Origin: Alphaproteobacteria bacterium
GTDB taxonomy: Bacteria > Pseudomonadota > Alphaproteobacteria > Rickettsiales > UBA3002
Direction: 5' to 3'
Length of the DNA stretch: 42,616 nt
NCBI GenBank assembly: GCA_030427685.1
Contig: JAUIBB010000004.1
Span: 1-42,616, forward strand
The notes beneath the pieces were generated by a model. That model did not search any database and had not been told where the DNA came from. It was given only the letters and a program-made list of their open reading frames with translations. How positions within the stretch are numbered: position 1 is the first letter of the stretch; every line of letters starts with the position of its first letter. Positions 29,226-39,672 of this stretch are shown here, in pieces. The position numbers and the translations under genes are program-made.

Positions 29226-30369
29226 GGTGGTTATAGTTTCATGGATGTTGCTGGCCCTCGCCACGGGAGGTGCCGCCCACGCAGCCAACACACCCGAACA
29301 ACAGAAACAGCTGGAAGAAACACTAGAAGACCTCGCCCGAACGAAGCAGCAAAAGGAAGCGCTGGCCGAGAAAGAAGCCGCCATCCGTGAAGAGCTGGAA
29401 ACGCTTCAGGAGCGCTCAACCGCCCTCGCCAACCGCCTGCAACATAGCGAGCGGCGCGTCAGCAAGGAAGAGCAGGCATTGGGCGAGATCACGCTTGAAC
29501 TCGCAGACAAAGAAAAGAAGTTTGAGGAACGCAAGGCAGAATACGCCCGCACCGTCGCGACACTGCTGCGTATGCAGGATATGCCCATCACCGCCCTATT
29601 CGCCCAACCCGACAATGTGCCGCAACTGCTCAATACCGCAAGCCTACTGGAAAAAACCAATAAAGCCGTGGCGGAAAAAGCACAGCAACTGCGCGAGGAT
29701 CTCGTTCAGCTCAAAATGCTGAAGATCGCGGCCACCGCACGGCGCAACCGTACCCATACCGAAACCGTCACCCTCGACACGGAACGGGCAAAACTGGCCG
29801 CCGCCATCCGCGAGCGCCAATCGTTGCAGATGAAGCTGCTCAAGGACCGGGATCGGGCTGAACAAAAAATCGCCAGCCTGTCGCGTGAGTCTGAGTCTCT
29901 ACAAACCCTGATTTCCAAGCTCGAAGCACAGGCTCGCGCCGAAGCCATTAAGGCAAAGCGAACACGCCCTAAGGCAACCAAACTGGCCAAAGGAAACTTG
30001 CGGCTTCCGGTTGCTGGCGATGTCATCCATCGTTTTGGTGAGAAGAAATCCAGCAACGAATCGTATCGCGGCCTTGTTATCCGCAGCCGCGCCGGCGCAA
30101 CGGTCATCGCCCCAGAGGCCGGGGAAATCGTGTTTACCGGCCCCTTCCGCGATTATGGCAATATCGTGCTGATTAAGCATGCCAATAACTACATTTCACT
30201 GATGGCAGGACTCGGGAAACTAACAGCCAGTCTAAGCCAGAAGGTAATTCGTGGCGAACCGGTGGCCGTCATGGCTGCCGAAAAATCGCCAGAGCTCTAT
30301 GTCGAACTGCGCGACGAGGACGCCAAGCCTATTGACCCCGGGAATTGGTTCGCTAAGCTGACACGGTAG
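29218..30369 (+). CDS. EnvC-like murein hydrolase activator (coiled coil + LytM/M23 domain)
   Basis: Signal peptide, long coiled coil, C-terminal FGEKKSSNESYRGLVIRSRAGATVIAPEAGEIVFTGPFRDYGNIVLIKHANNYISLMAGL. Confidence 0.88.
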   Translation: MHKVVIVSWMLLALATGGAAHAANTPEQQKQLEETLEDLARTKQQKEALAEKEAAIREELETLQERSTALANRLQHSERRVSKEEQALGEITLELADKEKKFEERKAEYARTVATLLRMQDMPITALFAQPDNVPQLLNTASLLEKTNKAVAEKAQQLREDLVQLKMLKIAATARRNRTHTETVTLDTERAKLAAAIRERQSLQMKLLKDRDRAEQKIASLSRESESLQTLISKLEAQARAEAIKAKRTRPKATKLAKGNLRLPVAGDVIHRFGEKKSSNESYRGLVIRSRAGATVIAPEAGEIVFTGPFRDYGNIVLIKHANNYISLMAGLGKLTASLSQKVIRGEPVAVMAAEKSPELYVELRDEDAKPIDPGNWFAKLTR

Positions 30370-30451
30370 ATCACTGTTCGCTTCCATCCACCAATAGCGA
30401 TGGGAATGGCGGCGGTAGATAGGAATTGAATCACCAACACTGAGAGTCTCC

Positions 30452-31844
30452 ATGCGTCCCATGTCCCGCTTCCTCTGTTCCCTCGCCCTTGCTTCGACCG
30501 TGGGGTTCAGCGGCCTTGCATGGGCAGCGAAACCAGCCGCCAGCACGAATGAGGCCTCTACTTACGAGTTACTCAACCTGTTTGGCGAAGTGTTCGACCG
30601 CGTGCGCACCGACTATGTAGAACCCGTCAGCGACAACAAGCTGATCGAATCCGCCTTGAACGGTATGCTGACCTCGCTCGATCCGCACAGCAACTACATG
30701 AACGAAAAAAGCTTCGCCGATATGCGCATCCAGACCAAAGGTGAGTTTGGTGGGCTGGGGATCGAGGTCACAATGGAAAGTGGCCTTGTGAAGGTGGTTT
30801 CGCCTATCGACGATACGCCTGCAGCCAAAGCCGGCATCAAGCCGGGCGACCTGATTGCAGAAATTGACGGCACTGCCGTCATGGGCATGACCCTGTCTGA
30901 CGCGGTCGAGAAAATGCGTGGGCCAATTGGTACCATGGTCAAAATCACCGTTATCCGTGAAGGGTTGAAGCAACCGCTTCCCATCGCCCTTAAACGTGAC
31001 CTCATTAAGATCCAATCCGTGAAAAGCCGCACCGAAGACGACGTAGCCTATCTGCGGATTACCTCCTTCTCCGAAAATACCGCCGAGGCCATGAAAGCCG
31101 CATTTGAGAAAGAGAAAAACCATCGGCACCGCCAAGCTAAAAGGCGTCGTGCTTGACCTGCGCAACAACCCTGGTGGGTTGCTGGATCAGGCCATTGCAG
31201 TGTCTGATGCCTTCCTCGACCATGGTGAAATTGTTTCGACCCGCGCACGCAAGCAGGAAGAATCACGCCGCTATAATGCTTCCGCAGGCGATATCCTGAA
31301 TGGGTTGCCGATGGTGGTGCTCATCAACGAAGGCTCCGCCTCAGCATCGGAAATTGTCGCAGGTGCCCTCAAAGACCACAAACGTGCAGTCATTCTAGGG
31401 ATCAAATCGTTTGGTAAAGGCTCGGTACAAACCGTGATCCCGATTCCAAGCCATGGTGCCATTCGCCTGACAACGGCACGCTACTATACCCCATCCGGCA
31501 TCTCGATTCAGGCCAAGGGTATTGTCCCGGACATCACCGTTGCCCAGGCTAAACTGGAAGTGCTGAAGCCCGGCCTCAGCTTCTCGGAGGCTTCGCTACG
31601 CGGCCATCTGGATAACGAGCAGCTCGGCGGCGACGATGCTAAAAAAGAAGATAAAAAATCGCCGTTTGATCTGGCCAAAGAAGGCAAAAAAGAGAAGGAC
31701 AAAACCGCAGCGGATGACTATCAGCTCAGCCGCGCGCTTGACCTGATTCGCGCACTGTCGATCTACCAGCAAACGCAGGGTGTGGCATCTTCCTTCTCTC
31801 CGATGCTGCAAGCTCCGGCGACCAAACCATCAGCACAAAAATGA
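30452..31844 (+). CDS. ctpA: Carboxyl-terminal processing protease (S41, PDZ); frameshifted in this sequence
   Basis: Two overlapping ORFs (30452..31156 and 31104..31844) give the N-terminal PDZ half and the C-terminal S41 half (LKGVVLDLRNNPGGLLDQAIAVSDAF, INEGSASASEIVAGALKDH). They join near the A5 run at 31115-31119. Confidence 0.88.
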
Positions 31845-33097
31845 GGACCTCCATGGCCGGGTTGACAATCGCGCGCCTGCGTTTCTCTCCTGGACTGCTT
31901 GCCCTTGGCGGCCTGTGCACCGTGATGACGCTGGCAATCCTGCTGGCACTCTTTCATCTCGGCGGCCTTGCCTCGACGGAAACGAACCGTGCCACGACAC
32001 AAGGCCAACGCGCTATAATAGACCCGGTTTCGGGTGAGGTCACACTCGCAGAGCCGGGTAAGAAACTCCTTACCAAAGCAACCACCGGGTTTGACGTCGC
32101 GACGGAAGAAGAGAGCCGCAAAGCACGCATAGCCGCGGACACCACGCAAGTCGCCTCAACCGGCGAGCGCCTACCCGAAGGATTGCCCGTACTACGCACC
32201 ACGCCGCTTTCGACAAAACTGCCCGAAACGAACAACCCGCTCGCCAGCCTGGTACCGGCACCAGCACCTGAAATCAGCGAGCAGGTAGAAGGCCTTGTGC
32301 TACCCAGACGAGGTGATGGCCCAGACGAAACCCCGGCGTTAATTTACGCCCGGCACTTTAAAGCCGAGCCGGGGCAACACCGCCTCTCGATTGTCATCTC
32401 GGGTGCAGGTATCAGCGCCCAATCCATCCCGCTTATCATGGCGCTGCCGAAAGACGTCACGGTTGCCTTCTCGCCCTACGCACTGGATGTTACCACGCAG
32501 ATCAATACCCTGCGCAGCGCCGGTTACGAGGTATGGAGCGATCTTCCTGCGATGACTGCACGCTTCCCGCAGGACGACCCAGGGCCACTTGGGCTTGTTG
32601 CCACCCTGCCGAAGGAGGAGCTGATCCGTCGGCTGCACACGGTCATGGGCGTGATGATCGGCAGCGTCGGCATGATCCTCCCGGACCATGAAGTGCTCAC
32701 GGCAAAGCATGCTGTCTTCTCTGCCCTTTCCGCAGAGATTGACGCGCGCGGACTGGCATTGCTAAGTGCCCAGTCTGCACAGGTGAATAATGATGGCATC
32801 CGCCATGCTGACGCCATTCTTGACCCCATCCCGGATGAAACGGCGATTAAAGCAGCCCTCGCGGTACTCAATGCCTCCATCGCCACGCAGGAGCATCTGA
32901 TTGTTGTTACCTCTGCCCGCCCACAGACACTGGTATTGCTCCAACGCTGGTTTAAAGAGCATCCATTGGAAACACCCGCCGTGCTCGCGCCATTAAGTGC
33001 GCAATTCCCCGGCCGTACGCCCCCACCACCGGTAGAAGAACCAACCAGCGGTGGCCATGGCGGCAGCAAGGAAGAAAGCAGCGGAGGACATCACTAA
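31841..33097 (+). CDS. Divergent polysaccharide deacetylase family protein (YibQ-like)
   Basis: RLSIVISGAGISAQSIPLIMALPKDVTVAFSPYALDVTTQINTLRSAGYEVWSDLPA..., located between ctpA and rppH. Confidence 0.8.
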   Translation: MRTSMAGLTIARLRFSPGLLALGGLCTVMTLAILLALFHLGGLASTETNRATTQGQRAIIDPVSGEVTLAEPGKKLLTKATTGFDVATEEESRKARIAADTTQVASTGERLPEGLPVLRTTPLSTKLPETNNPLASLVPAPAPEISEQVEGLVLPRRGDGPDETPALIYARHFKAEPGQHRLSIVISGAGISAQSIPLIMALPKDVTVAFSPYALDVTTQINTLRSAGYEVWSDLPAMTARFPQDDPGPLGLVATLPKEELIRRLHTVMGVMIGSVGMILPDHEVLTAKHAVFSALSAEIDARGLALLSAQSAQVNNDGIRHADAILDPIPDETAIKAALAVLNASIATQEHLIVVTSARPQTLVLLQRWFKEHPLETPAVLAPLSAQFPGRTPPPPVEEPTSGGHGGSKEESSGGHH

Positions 33098-33577
33098 ATG
33101 AATACCCCAGATGCTCTACCCTACCGCCTCGGCGTCGGCATGATGCTCTTCAACCGCGAGGGCCGCGTCTTCGTTGCCAAACGCATCGACATGGTGAGCG
33201 AAGCCTGGCAAATGCCGCAAGGTGGCATCGACGACGGCGAGGATCCCACCACCGCCGCACTGCGCGAATTAAAAGAAGAAGTCGGCACCGATGACGTCAC
33301 CCTGCTCGCCAAAGCCGCGCAGGAATATATCTACGACCTGCCAGATGCGCTGATTCCCAAAGTCTGGGGTGGTAAATACCGTGGGCAGAAACAGCACTGG
33401 TTCGCCTTCCGCCTCAACGGCGACGATGCAACCATCAACATCCATACCGAGCACCCCGAATTCAGCGAATGGAAATGGATCGAGATCGCCCAACTCCCCG
33501 ACGTCATCGTCCCCTTCAAACGCGCACTCTATGCGGAACTAGCAAATGAATTCAAACAGTTAGCGCGACCCATATAA
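33098..33577 (+). CDS. rppH: RNA pyrophosphohydrolase (Nudix)
   Basis: YRLGVGMMLFNREGRVFVAKRID...AWQMPQGGIDDGEDPTTAALRELKEEVGTDDV Nudix box, GGKYRGQKQHWFAFRL. Confidence 0.95.
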   Translation: MNTPDALPYRLGVGMMLFNREGRVFVAKRIDMVSEAWQMPQGGIDDGEDPTTAALRELKEEVGTDDVTLLAKAAQEYIYDLPDALIPKVWGGKYRGQKQHWFAFRLNGDDATINIHTEHPEFSEWKWIEIAQLPDVIVPFKRALYAELANEFKQLARPI

Positions 33578-33660
33578 GTAATTGTCATGAAAGCTTCATG
33601 CTTGCCCCGCCTGGAATCGCTTATAGTTTCCTGAGCACATAATCAGCACGGGATATTGCC

Positions 33661-34020
33661 ATGCCTGCCGAGCTAACGGAAAAACGCGCCACATTCATCA
33701 GTGAGTTGCAGGCACTGGCGAATGAGATGCGACACTCCCACCAGCCCGGGCTGGAAGAATACGAGGGAACCAGCCGCGTCGGCGGCGATTACAAAATGAC
33801 CATCAAGCAATATAGCCAGTTTCTCGCAGACGCAGGATTCACCACCACCGGTTATTTTGAAGGCCCCCAACCCGTAGGCACGGCGACCGATGCACTCGAT
33901 CACGGCGCCTGCGAAACGCCCATCGCCTTAAAACCGGGCGAAGACCATGCAGGTGGGGTGTGGGTTATCCGGGCCACGAGAGATGCCGCGCAAGCATCCG
34001 ACAACACCCGACAGCTCTAA
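33661..34020 (+). CDS. Small uncharacterised protein
   Basis: 119 aa ORF in an otherwise unassigned interval, ATG 33661, upstream promoter-like TATAGT at 33622. No family recognised. Confidence 0.55.
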   Translation: MPAELTEKRATFISELQALANEMRHSHQPGLEEYEGTSRVGGDYKMTIKQYSQFLADAGFTTTGYFEGPQPVGTATDALDHGACETPIALKPGEDHAGGVWVIRATRDAAQASDNTRQL

Positions 34021-34025
34021 ACGCC

Positions 34026-34931
34026 CTACGCCCGAATCATGGTGCTGGCGCCGTGCTCCGTAAACGTCTCGATCAGCAGGACATGCGGGATGCGACCATC
34101 GAGGATGTGGGCTTGCTGGACGCCAGAATGTAGCGCCTTAACGCAGGTTTCGACCTTAGGAATCATCCCACCGGTAATCGTACCATCTGCCAGCAGGGCA
34201 TCAATCTCACCTGCATTGATCTCGCTGATCAGTTGCCTGTCCTTAGTGAGAATGCCGGGAACATCCGTCAGCATCATCAGCTTGGTGGCTTTCAGCGCCG
34301 AAGCAATCGCACCTGCCGCTGTATCGGCATTGATGTTGAAGGTTTCACCATCTGGCCCGGTGCCAATCGGCGCGATCACAGGGATCATACCGGATGCCGT
34401 GATGTTGTGAATTGCCTCCGGGTTGATTTTGGTTGGCTCACCAACGAAACCGAGATCGAGTACCCGCTCAATGTTGGAATCCGGATCCTTTTTCGTCCGG
34501 CGCAGATGCCGCGCCTCAATCAGGTTCGCATCCTTACCAGAGATGCCGACAGCCGTACCGCCGGCCCGGTTCAACGCTGTCACGATTTGCTTGTTGATGG
34601 TTCCTGAAAGCACCATCTCAACGATCTCAACCGTCGCTGCATCCGTAACCCGAAGCCCATCGACAAAGCTGGATTGAATTTTCAGCCGTTCGAGCATAGC
34701 GCCAATCTGTGGGCCACCACCATGCACGACCACCGGATTCACCCCAATGGCTTTGAGCATCACGATATCCCGGGCGAAGGTCTCTGCGGTCCGCTCTCCC
34801 CCCATGGCATGGCCACCGTATTTTACTACGAATGTATGCCCCGCGAAGCGTTGGATATAGGGCAGGGCTTCCGACACCGTCTTCGCGGTGCGCAGCAATA
34901 ACTCTTTGGTCTTGAGTGTTTTAATTTCCAT
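34026..34931 (-). CDS. argB: Acetylglutamate kinase
   Basis: [58 protein letters not shown]. Confidence 0.96.
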   Translation of the reverse strand: MEIKTLKTKELLLRTAKTVSEALPYIQRFAGHTFVVKYGGHAMGGERTAETFARDIVMLKAIGVNPVVVHGGGPQIGAMLERLKIQSSFVDGLRVTDAATVEIVEMVLSGTINKQIVTALNRAGGTAVGISGKDANLIEARHLRRTKKDPDSNIERVLDLGFVGEPTKINPEAIHNITASGMIPVIAPIGTGPDGETFNINADTAAGAIASALKATKLMMLTDVPGILTKDRQLISEINAGEIDALLADGTITGGMIPKVETCVKALHSGVQQAHILDGRIPHVLLIETFTEHGASTMIRA

Positions 34932-34943
34932 GATGCAATCCTT

Positions 34944-35573
34944 TTAGGGGAGCTGCCCTTGCAATGCCTCAATAACAGCATCCTGAAGCGCGTCAATGCC
35001 TAGCTTCGTGGCGGCACTAGTCGTCACCACTCCCGGAAACGCAGCCGGGTGGCCGCGTGCAACGTCCAGTGTCCGTGCCTGCACACCGGCCAAATCTTCA
35101 GCCTTATCGGCTTTGGTCAGCACAAATTGGTAGGAAACCGCAGCATCGTCGAGTCGTTTCAGCATGGTGGTGTCGGCATCCTTAACACCATGGCGCGCAT
35201 CAATCAGCACAAACGCGCGTACCAATTGCTGGCGTCCACGCAAATAGTCGAACAGAACGCCCTGCCATTGCTTAACATCCTTCTTGGATGCCTTGGCATA
35301 GCCATAGCCCGGAACATCAACCAAATGGACTTTCTCATCCAGGTTAAAGAAGTTCAGTTGCCGCGTATGCCCCGGCATCGACGATGTGCGTGCCAGTTTC
35401 GTTTGCCCCACCAGCGCATTCAGCAAGCTCGACTTTCCTACATTTGAACGCCCAATAAAAGCGACTTCAGGCAAGGTCAGATCCGGCAATTGATCCAGAT
35501 GCGCCACCCCTGCCACGAACTGAATCGGCCGTAGAAAGAACTTCTGCGTAGGTGTAAGGGGCGCAGGTGCCAT
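34944..35573 (-). CDS. engB: YihA/EngB family ribosome biogenesis GTPase
   Basis: PEVAFIGRSNVGKSSLLNALVGQTKLARTSSMPGHTRQLNFF, DVPGYGYAKASKKDVKQW, LTKADKA. Confidence 0.95.
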   Translation of the reverse strand: MAPAPLTPTQKFFLRPIQFVAGVAHLDQLPDLTLPEVAFIGRSNVGKSSLLNALVGQTKLARTSSMPGHTRQLNFFNLDEKVHLVDVPGYGYAKASKKDVKQWQGVLFDYLRGRQQLVRAFVLIDARHGVKDADTTMLKRLDDAAVSYQFVLTKADKAEDLAGVQARTLDVARGHPAAFPGVVTTSAATKLGIDALQDAVIEALQGQLP

Positions 35574-35577
35574 TGTC

Positions 35578-37293
35578 TTATCGCAGCCCCTTCTTCTTCA
35601 AATGGGTGTTGATATACATCATCTGGAAAATGGTCAGGGTGTTGTTCCATGCCCAGTAGATCACCAACCCCGCTGGGAACCCGGCGAACAGGAAGAGGAA
35701 CATGAATGGCATGTAGTTCATCACCATCGCCTGCACTTCGTCGGCAGGTTTAGGATTCAGACGCTGCTGGATGACCATCGTCGCACACATCACCAATGGC
35801 CAGACCCCCAGATGCAGGAAGCTCGGCACACCCCACGGAATATAGCCAAATGCCGTAAAGATGTTGGTGGGATCTGGCACGGAGAGGTCATGAATCCAGC
35901 CAAAAAATGGCGCTTGCCGCATCTCGATAGTGACAAACAGCACCCGGTAAAGCGAGTAGAAGACGGGGATCTGGAGCAATAGCGGCAAACAGCCCGCTGC
36001 CGGATTCACTTTCTCGCGCTTATAAAGTGCCATCACCTCCTGATTCATTTTCATTTTGTCGTTGGCGTAGCGCTCTTTGATCTCTTTCATTTTAGGCATG
36101 AGCTGCTTCGTCCGTGCCATGGCCGTCATCGACTTATGCGCCAGCGGAAAAAGAACCAGCTTAATGACAACCGTCAACAACAGGATGGCAATCCCGAAAT
36201 TACCGACAATCCCGTGAAAGTAATTCATCAACTGAAAAATAGGCTTGGTCAGGAAGTAGAGCGAACCAAAATCAACGGCACGGTCAAACAGCGGAATATT
36301 GTATTCTGCACTATACGCATCCAACTGCTCCACCACTTTGGCACCAGCAAACAGGCGCATGGTAAAGCTGGCACTTTCACCAACCGGGATATCCAATGCT
36401 GTCGTCCGCAGATCTGCCTGATAGGCGTCTGCCTCTCCGCGTTTGAAATGCTTAAAGTCGCCGTCGAAGCGCGCGTCATCACCGGGGATCAGCGCTGTCA
36501 GCCAATATTTATCGGTCATGCCGATCCAGCCATGTGCATCTGCATAATGGTGTGCACCATCTTCCCGCAGATCCTTATAGGTTACATCGTCCAGCACCTC
36601 GTTCATCACCCCGAGCGGCCCTTCATGCATCATCGCGAAATGCTTGCCGGTATCTTCATAATTGCGGCTGATGAGACCGTAAGGGTAAAGCTTCACAGGA
36701 GCAGCGCCGGTATTCTTCACCGTGGTTGTGACGGTGAACATGTAATGCTCATCCAGCGCAATTTTTTTGATGAAGGTCAGGCCAGCGCCATTATGCCAGG
36801 TAAGCGTAACGGGCTTATCCGGGGCCAGCTCTGTACCATCTGCTTTCCATACGGTGTGGCGATCTGGCACCCGCACTGCATCGCTTCCCGGCAGCACGCC
36901 AATATCAGCGAAATAGGCATTCGGGTGGCCCGAACGGTTGAGTAACGGAACCTCCGGTGAATCAGGCGCCGTCGTTTCACGGTACTGGGCAAGTGTCAGC
37001 GCATCGAACCGTGCACCTGTCAGAGCAATTGAGCCATGCAGCGCCGGGCTGCTGATTGTAATCCGTGGGCCAGCCTCTTCTTCCTCTACCATCGGAGTAT
37101 GCGGAGCAGCCGGTGCCGCGGCAGGCGCCGCCTCTTTTTGCAGCGCTGCCATCTGGGCGCGCTCCTGCGCAAGGCGCACTTGCTGATGGGGCCGTTCGTA
37201 AAAATACTGCCAGCCCAGCATAATCGCCGTAGCGAGGACGATCGCCACAATCAGGTTGCGCAGGTCAGGGCCGGTCTGGGTCGGAGAGGTCAT
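35578..37293 (-). CDS. yidC: Membrane protein insertase YidC
   Basis: 571 aa, N-terminal TM + periplasmic domain, C-terminal FGIAILLLTVVIKLVLFPLAHKSMTAMARTKQLMPKMKEIKERY, NPAAGCLPLLLQIPVFYSLYRVL. Confidence 0.96.
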   Translation of the reverse strand: MTSPTQTGPDLRNLIVAIVLATAIMLGWQYFYERPHQQVRLAQERAQMAALQKEAAPAAAPAAPHTPMVEEEEAGPRITISSPALHGSIALTGARFDALTLAQYRETTAPDSPEVPLLNRSGHPNAYFADIGVLPGSDAVRVPDRHTVWKADGTELAPDKPVTLTWHNGAGLTFIKKIALDEHYMFTVTTTVKNTGAAPVKLYPYGLISRNYEDTGKHFAMMHEGPLGVMNEVLDDVTYKDLREDGAHHYADAHGWIGMTDKYWLTALIPGDDARFDGDFKHFKRGEADAYQADLRTTALDIPVGESASFTMRLFAGAKVVEQLDAYSAEYNIPLFDRAVDFGSLYFLTKPIFQLMNYFHGIVGNFGIAILLLTVVIKLVLFPLAHKSMTAMARTKQLMPKMKEIKERYANDKMKMNQEVMALYKREKVNPAAGCLPLLLQIPVFYSLYRVLFVTIEMRQAPFFGWIHDLSVPDPTNIFTAFGYIPWGVPSFLHLGVWPLVMCATMVIQQRLNPKPADEVQAMVMNYMPFMFLFLFAGFPAGLVIYWAWNNTLTIFQMMYINTHLKKKGLR

Positions 37294-37330
37294 TGGAATA
37301 CAATCATTCTAAGCGTTCACACAAATCCAC

Positions 37331-37540
37331 TTACGGTACAGGGTCACACCCCGAGCCACCCCACGGATGGCAGCGGACAAGGCGTTTTAGGGCAAGCCAT
37401 CCCCCGGCGCAAGCCCCATGTCGGACAATGGCCTCACGCGCATAATGCGAACAGCTTGGGGTGAAGCGGCAATGCGCAAGCGTCCACGGCGATAGGACAA
37501 GCTGATAAACCCGTACCAATGCCAGCAGAAGCCATTTCAT
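37331..37540 (-). CDS. yidD: Membrane protein insertion efficiency factor YidD
   Basis: 69 aa, [59 protein letters not shown]. Confidence 0.94.
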   Translation of the reverse strand: MKWLLLALVRVYQLVLSPWTLAHCRFTPSCSHYAREAIVRHGACAGGWLALKRLVRCHPWGGSGCDPVP

Positions 37541-37884
37541 GAGGCGGCTCGCGTAAATGCCTGCCGCACCGCCTCACGCAATAAGGGGTAGTCCACATCC
37601 GCCGCGCTGGGCGAAACATCGGCACGGGCAATAAAATTATAGGCTTTTCCGGGCTGTGCCAGTGTGGGTGCCAGCTCCGCAACCAAGGCACGCAAACGCC
37701 GTTTGATCCGATTGCGGATCACCGCGTTGCCACATTTGGTGGTGACCGTATAGCCCACCTCAATCCCATCGCCCGTGGCAGTACCACAGCGTAGGATGAA
37801 ATAGTCGGCCATCACCTTGCGCGCGCGGTTGAGGCGCACGAAGTCGGCACGTTTTCGAATGGTGGTAATGGTTGTCATCCCCAA
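37537..37884 (-). CDS. rnpA: Ribonuclease P protein component
   Basis: 115 aa, [44 protein letters not shown]; between yidD and rpmH. Confidence 0.92.
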   Translation of the reverse strand: MGMTTITTIRKRADFVRLNRARKVMADYFILRCGTATGDGIEVGYTVTTKCGNAVIRNRIKRRLRALVAELAPTLAQPGKAYNFIARADVSPSAADVDYPLLREAVRQAFTRAAS

Positions 37885-37940
37885 AGCCTCCGCACCAACG
37901 CGAGGGGCATCATGCCAGGAAAGCAGGAACGACCCGTGGA

Positions 37941-38075
37941 TTAAGCGCTGAGTACCTTACGGCCTTTAGCGCGACGGGCAGCCAATACGCGACGGCCACC
38001 AACGGTTGAACTACGCTTACGGAAGCCATGGCGACGCGCGCGAACCAGCTTGCTCGGTTGATAAGTACGTTTCAT
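37941..38075 (-). CDS. rpmH: 50S ribosomal protein L34
   Basis: Manual translation: [44 protein letters not shown], 44 aa. Below the ORF-track length cut-off. Confidence 0.97.
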   Translation of the reverse strand: MKRTYQPSKLVRARRHGFRKRSSTVGGRRVLAARRAKGRKVLSA

Positions 38076-38119
38076 GGAAAGCTCCGTAATTGCTTGCAGT
38101 TTTTTTTAATGAGTGGGCG

Positions 38120-38148
38120 CTTATAGAGGGGTGCGCAGCAACTGTCAA
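38120..38148 (-). promoter_or_regulatory. Sigma70-like promoter for rpmH-rnpA-yidD-yidC
   Basis: On the minus strand TTGACA (38148-38143), 17-nt spacer, TATAAG (38125-38120). Confidence 0.8.
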
Positions 38149-38218
38149 GCCCCTTGCATCATACGTTTTCGTGCGGTTTACCTATTGTATTTAGGGGGTG
38201 ATGGGCTAAAATCAGCGC

Positions 38219-39649
38219 ATGCTTTCTTACGTACGGTATTTTGCCCTGTTTTGCCTGCTGCTCGTTATTGGCAGTGCCGTGGTGCTGAACCATTACTTCT
38301 CGCAGATCAAGCATATCGAATTATTACAGAACCATATGGCGCAAACCCGCTCTACAATGGGCAGCTATACCGACACGGTCTGGAAGCGCTACCGGCCACA
38401 GCTGCTCTCGGGCATGGCCATGGATATGGCCCCCTATAACACCGAGACCAAAAATTTCTTCCAGCACCAATCGATGGTGAAGGTCACGATTTTCTCGCCC
38501 GATGTCAAACGGCTGTTCTATAGCTCAACCGATGCCTATGCTGCCAATAACGACGCCACCCGCGTTACCCTGTTCGACCTGCGCCAGACCCAGATGGGTG
38601 AAACCGCCAGCCGGATCCTGCGCCATGTTTACCTGAAAAACGGTGCCGCCCCCAGCCAGGAGCGTGAACTGATCCAACTGATCGTCCCTATTTTTAATGG
38701 GGAGACGCGCGCGGTAGAGGCGCTCGCCGAGATTTACTACGACGTGACGGCACAAGCGCAGCAATTGCAGATGCTGCAATACCTCGTCATTGGCACCATG
38801 GTGACGACCTTTGTGCTCATGGTCGGGCTGCTGATCTATACCTCGATTCGTGCGGAATCCATCATCAGTAAGCAGCATGAGGTCAATCTTGAACTGACCG
38901 CCGCCGCCAGTCAGGCCGAAGCGCAAAGCCACGACAAATCACAATTCCTTGCCAGCGTCAGCCACGAGCTGCGAACGCCGCTCAATGCGATTATCGGCTT
39001 CTCTGAGATCCTGCGGAACGAAGTAAAATCAAACCTCGATAAAATCTATCAGGATTATATCGACGATATCTACGCCTCGGGCCGCCATCTGCTGAGCCTG
39101 ATTAACGACATCCTCGACTACTCCAAAGCTGAAGCAGGTAAACTGCAAATGGAGTGGGCCGAAACAGATGCTACCAAGATCATCCGCAACTCGCTGCGCA
39201 TGGTGCTGCCACGTGCGGAAACCGCACAGGTAACACTGGTAGAAGACATTCCCCCTACCCATCTGGTGATCGTCACCGATGCCAAAAAGCTCAAACAAGT
39301 GCTGCTGAACCTGCTCAGTAATGCGGTGAAGTTTACCCGTGCAGGCGGCGAGGTACGCTGTCAGGCATGGACAGATATTACCACCGGAGGGCTGGTGCTC
39401 TCGGTCAAAGATACCGGCATCGGCATCGCACCCAAGGATATTTCCAAGGTGATGACGCCCTTCGGGCAGGTTGAATCCGCCCTCTCACGCCGCTATGAAG
39501 GTACAGGGCTGGGCCTGCCGCTCTCGAAGAAATTCGTGGAGTCGATGGGCGGCACCTTTACTATCACCAGTGAGCTGAATGTCGGCACGACTATCACCCT
39601 CTCGCTCCCTGCCGCGCCGGCAACATGGCGTGGCGAGCCCCCGGCATAA
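38219..39649 (+). CDS. Membrane sensor histidine kinase (HisKA + HATPase_c), no adjacent response regulator
   Basis: Two TM segments flanking a periplasmic domain, [27 protein letters not shown]-box, [41 protein letters not shown]. Confidence 0.93.
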   Translation: MLSYVRYFALFCLLLVIGSAVVLNHYFSQIKHIELLQNHMAQTRSTMGSYTDTVWKRYRPQLLSGMAMDMAPYNTETKNFFQHQSMVKVTIFSPDVKRLFYSSTDAYAANNDATRVTLFDLRQTQMGETASRILRHVYLKNGAAPSQERELIQLIVPIFNGETRAVEALAEIYYDVTAQAQQLQMLQYLVIGTMVTTFVLMVGLLIYTSIRAESIISKQHEVNLELTAAASQAEAQSHDKSQFLASVSHELRTPLNAIIGFSEILRNEVKSNLDKIYQDYIDDIYASGRHLLSLINDILDYSKAEAGKLQMEWAETDATKIIRNSLRMVLPRAETAQVTLVEDIPPTHLVIVTDAKKLKQVLLNLLSNAVKFTRAGGEVRCQAWTDITTGGLVLSVKDTGIGIAPKDISKVMTPFGQVESALSRRYEGTGLGLPLSKKFVESMGGTFTITSELNVGTTITLSLPAAPATWRGEPPA

Positions 39650-39672
39650 GTAACACCAAAGGAATCCACCCA

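Noticed and set aside
31841-33097. Divergent polysaccharide deacetylase considered as the missing ArnD deformylase
   Set aside because: It is YibQ-like, sits in the conserved envC-ctpA-rppH neighbourhood, and does not look like ArnD; kept as a separate family.
36136-36945. 269-aa plus-strand ORF opposite yidC
   Set aside because: Antisense of a clearly conserved yidC; low-complexity His/Arg/Gln-rich translation typical of shadow frames.
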